From: Comamonadaceae bacterium
Lineage (GTDB): Bacteria > Pseudomonadota > Gammaproteobacteria > Burkholderiales > Burkholderiaceae
Length of the DNA: 6,459 nt
NCBI GenBank assembly: GCA_947455875.1
Contig: CANGSD010000075.1
Coordinates: forward strand, 1 to 6,459
Reading direction: 5' to 3'
The position numbers and the translations under genes were made by a program. Positions 6,421 to 6,459 of this stretch are shown here, in pieces. Each line of letters opens with the position of its first letter. Within the stretch, counting starts at the first letter, position 1. The notes under the pieces are model-generated. The model was not told the origin of the DNA and made no database searches. It saw only the letters and a program-made list of their open reading frames with translations.

Positions 6421-6459
6421 TTATTTCGCTTTTTCGTTGGCTTTGAAGTTGCAGCGCGG
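6421..6459 (-). CDS. Possible C-terminal tail of a convergent gene (partial)
   Basis: On the minus strand the frame from base 6459 reads PRCNFKANEKAK and stops at TAA (6423-6421). Tight + strand packing ends at 6409, and a short lysine-rich tail ending 11 bases away would be typical of a convergent neighbour. Only 12 codons are visible, so this could be chance or simply an AT-richer intergenic start. No product can be named. Confidence 0.3.
   Translation of the reverse strand, partial: PRCNFKANEKAK

Noticed and set aside
1..6459. Signs of a defence island, mobile element, CRISPR or prophage
   Set aside because: No transposase, integrase, direct-repeat array, tRNA or att-like repeat was seen. 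The block is a conserved housekeeping/envelope cluster, with only the last two genes functionally unknown.

Overview
The window is GC-rich (roughly two thirds G+C by eye) and densely coded on the + strand. Gene content, order and protein features suggest a betaproteobacterium of the order Burkholderiales, possibly Alcaligenaceae-like (Bordetella/Achromobacter type). That placement is from memory of family and neighbourhood patterns, not from a search.

Layout from left to right: the 3' part of a YqiA-type alpha/beta-hydrolase esterase (1-571, only its first few codons missing); an RNB-family exoribonuclease (607-2664); a TonB-type energy transducer (2661-3515); shikimate dehydrogenase aroE (3541-4383); monofunctional peptidoglycan glycosyltransferase mtgA (4380-5114); a small membrane-anchored protein of unknown function (5130-5636); and a multi-pass membrane protein resembling the HTTM / vitamin K-dependent gamma-carboxylase (VKGC) superfamily (5633-6409). 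The last 50 bases may hold the tail of a convergent minus-strand gene. No RNA gene, CRISPR array, insertion sequence or clear intrinsic terminator was seen, and no gap between genes exceeds 35 bases.

Six genes from 607 to 6409 look like one transcription unit. Three junctions are 4-base stop/start overlaps (GTGA at 2661-2664, ATGA at 4380-4383, ATGA at 5633-5636) and the other two gaps are 25 and 15 bases. The first five genes are housekeeping or cell-envelope functions: RNA turnover, energy transduction across the envelope, aromatic amino-acid precursor synthesis and peptidoglycan polymerisation.

The most interesting part is the last gene pair, 5130-6409. The membrane protein carries a YFxxGxxKL...W..G motif whose lysine (K159) aligns by eye with the catalytic base Lys218 of human gamma-glutamyl carboxylase, and a C-terminal FH...F...P pattern also like that enzyme. 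It is translationally coupled to an unrecognised one-pass protein. This could be a two-component bacterial VKGC-like module of unknown function, but no activity can be claimed from sequence alone.
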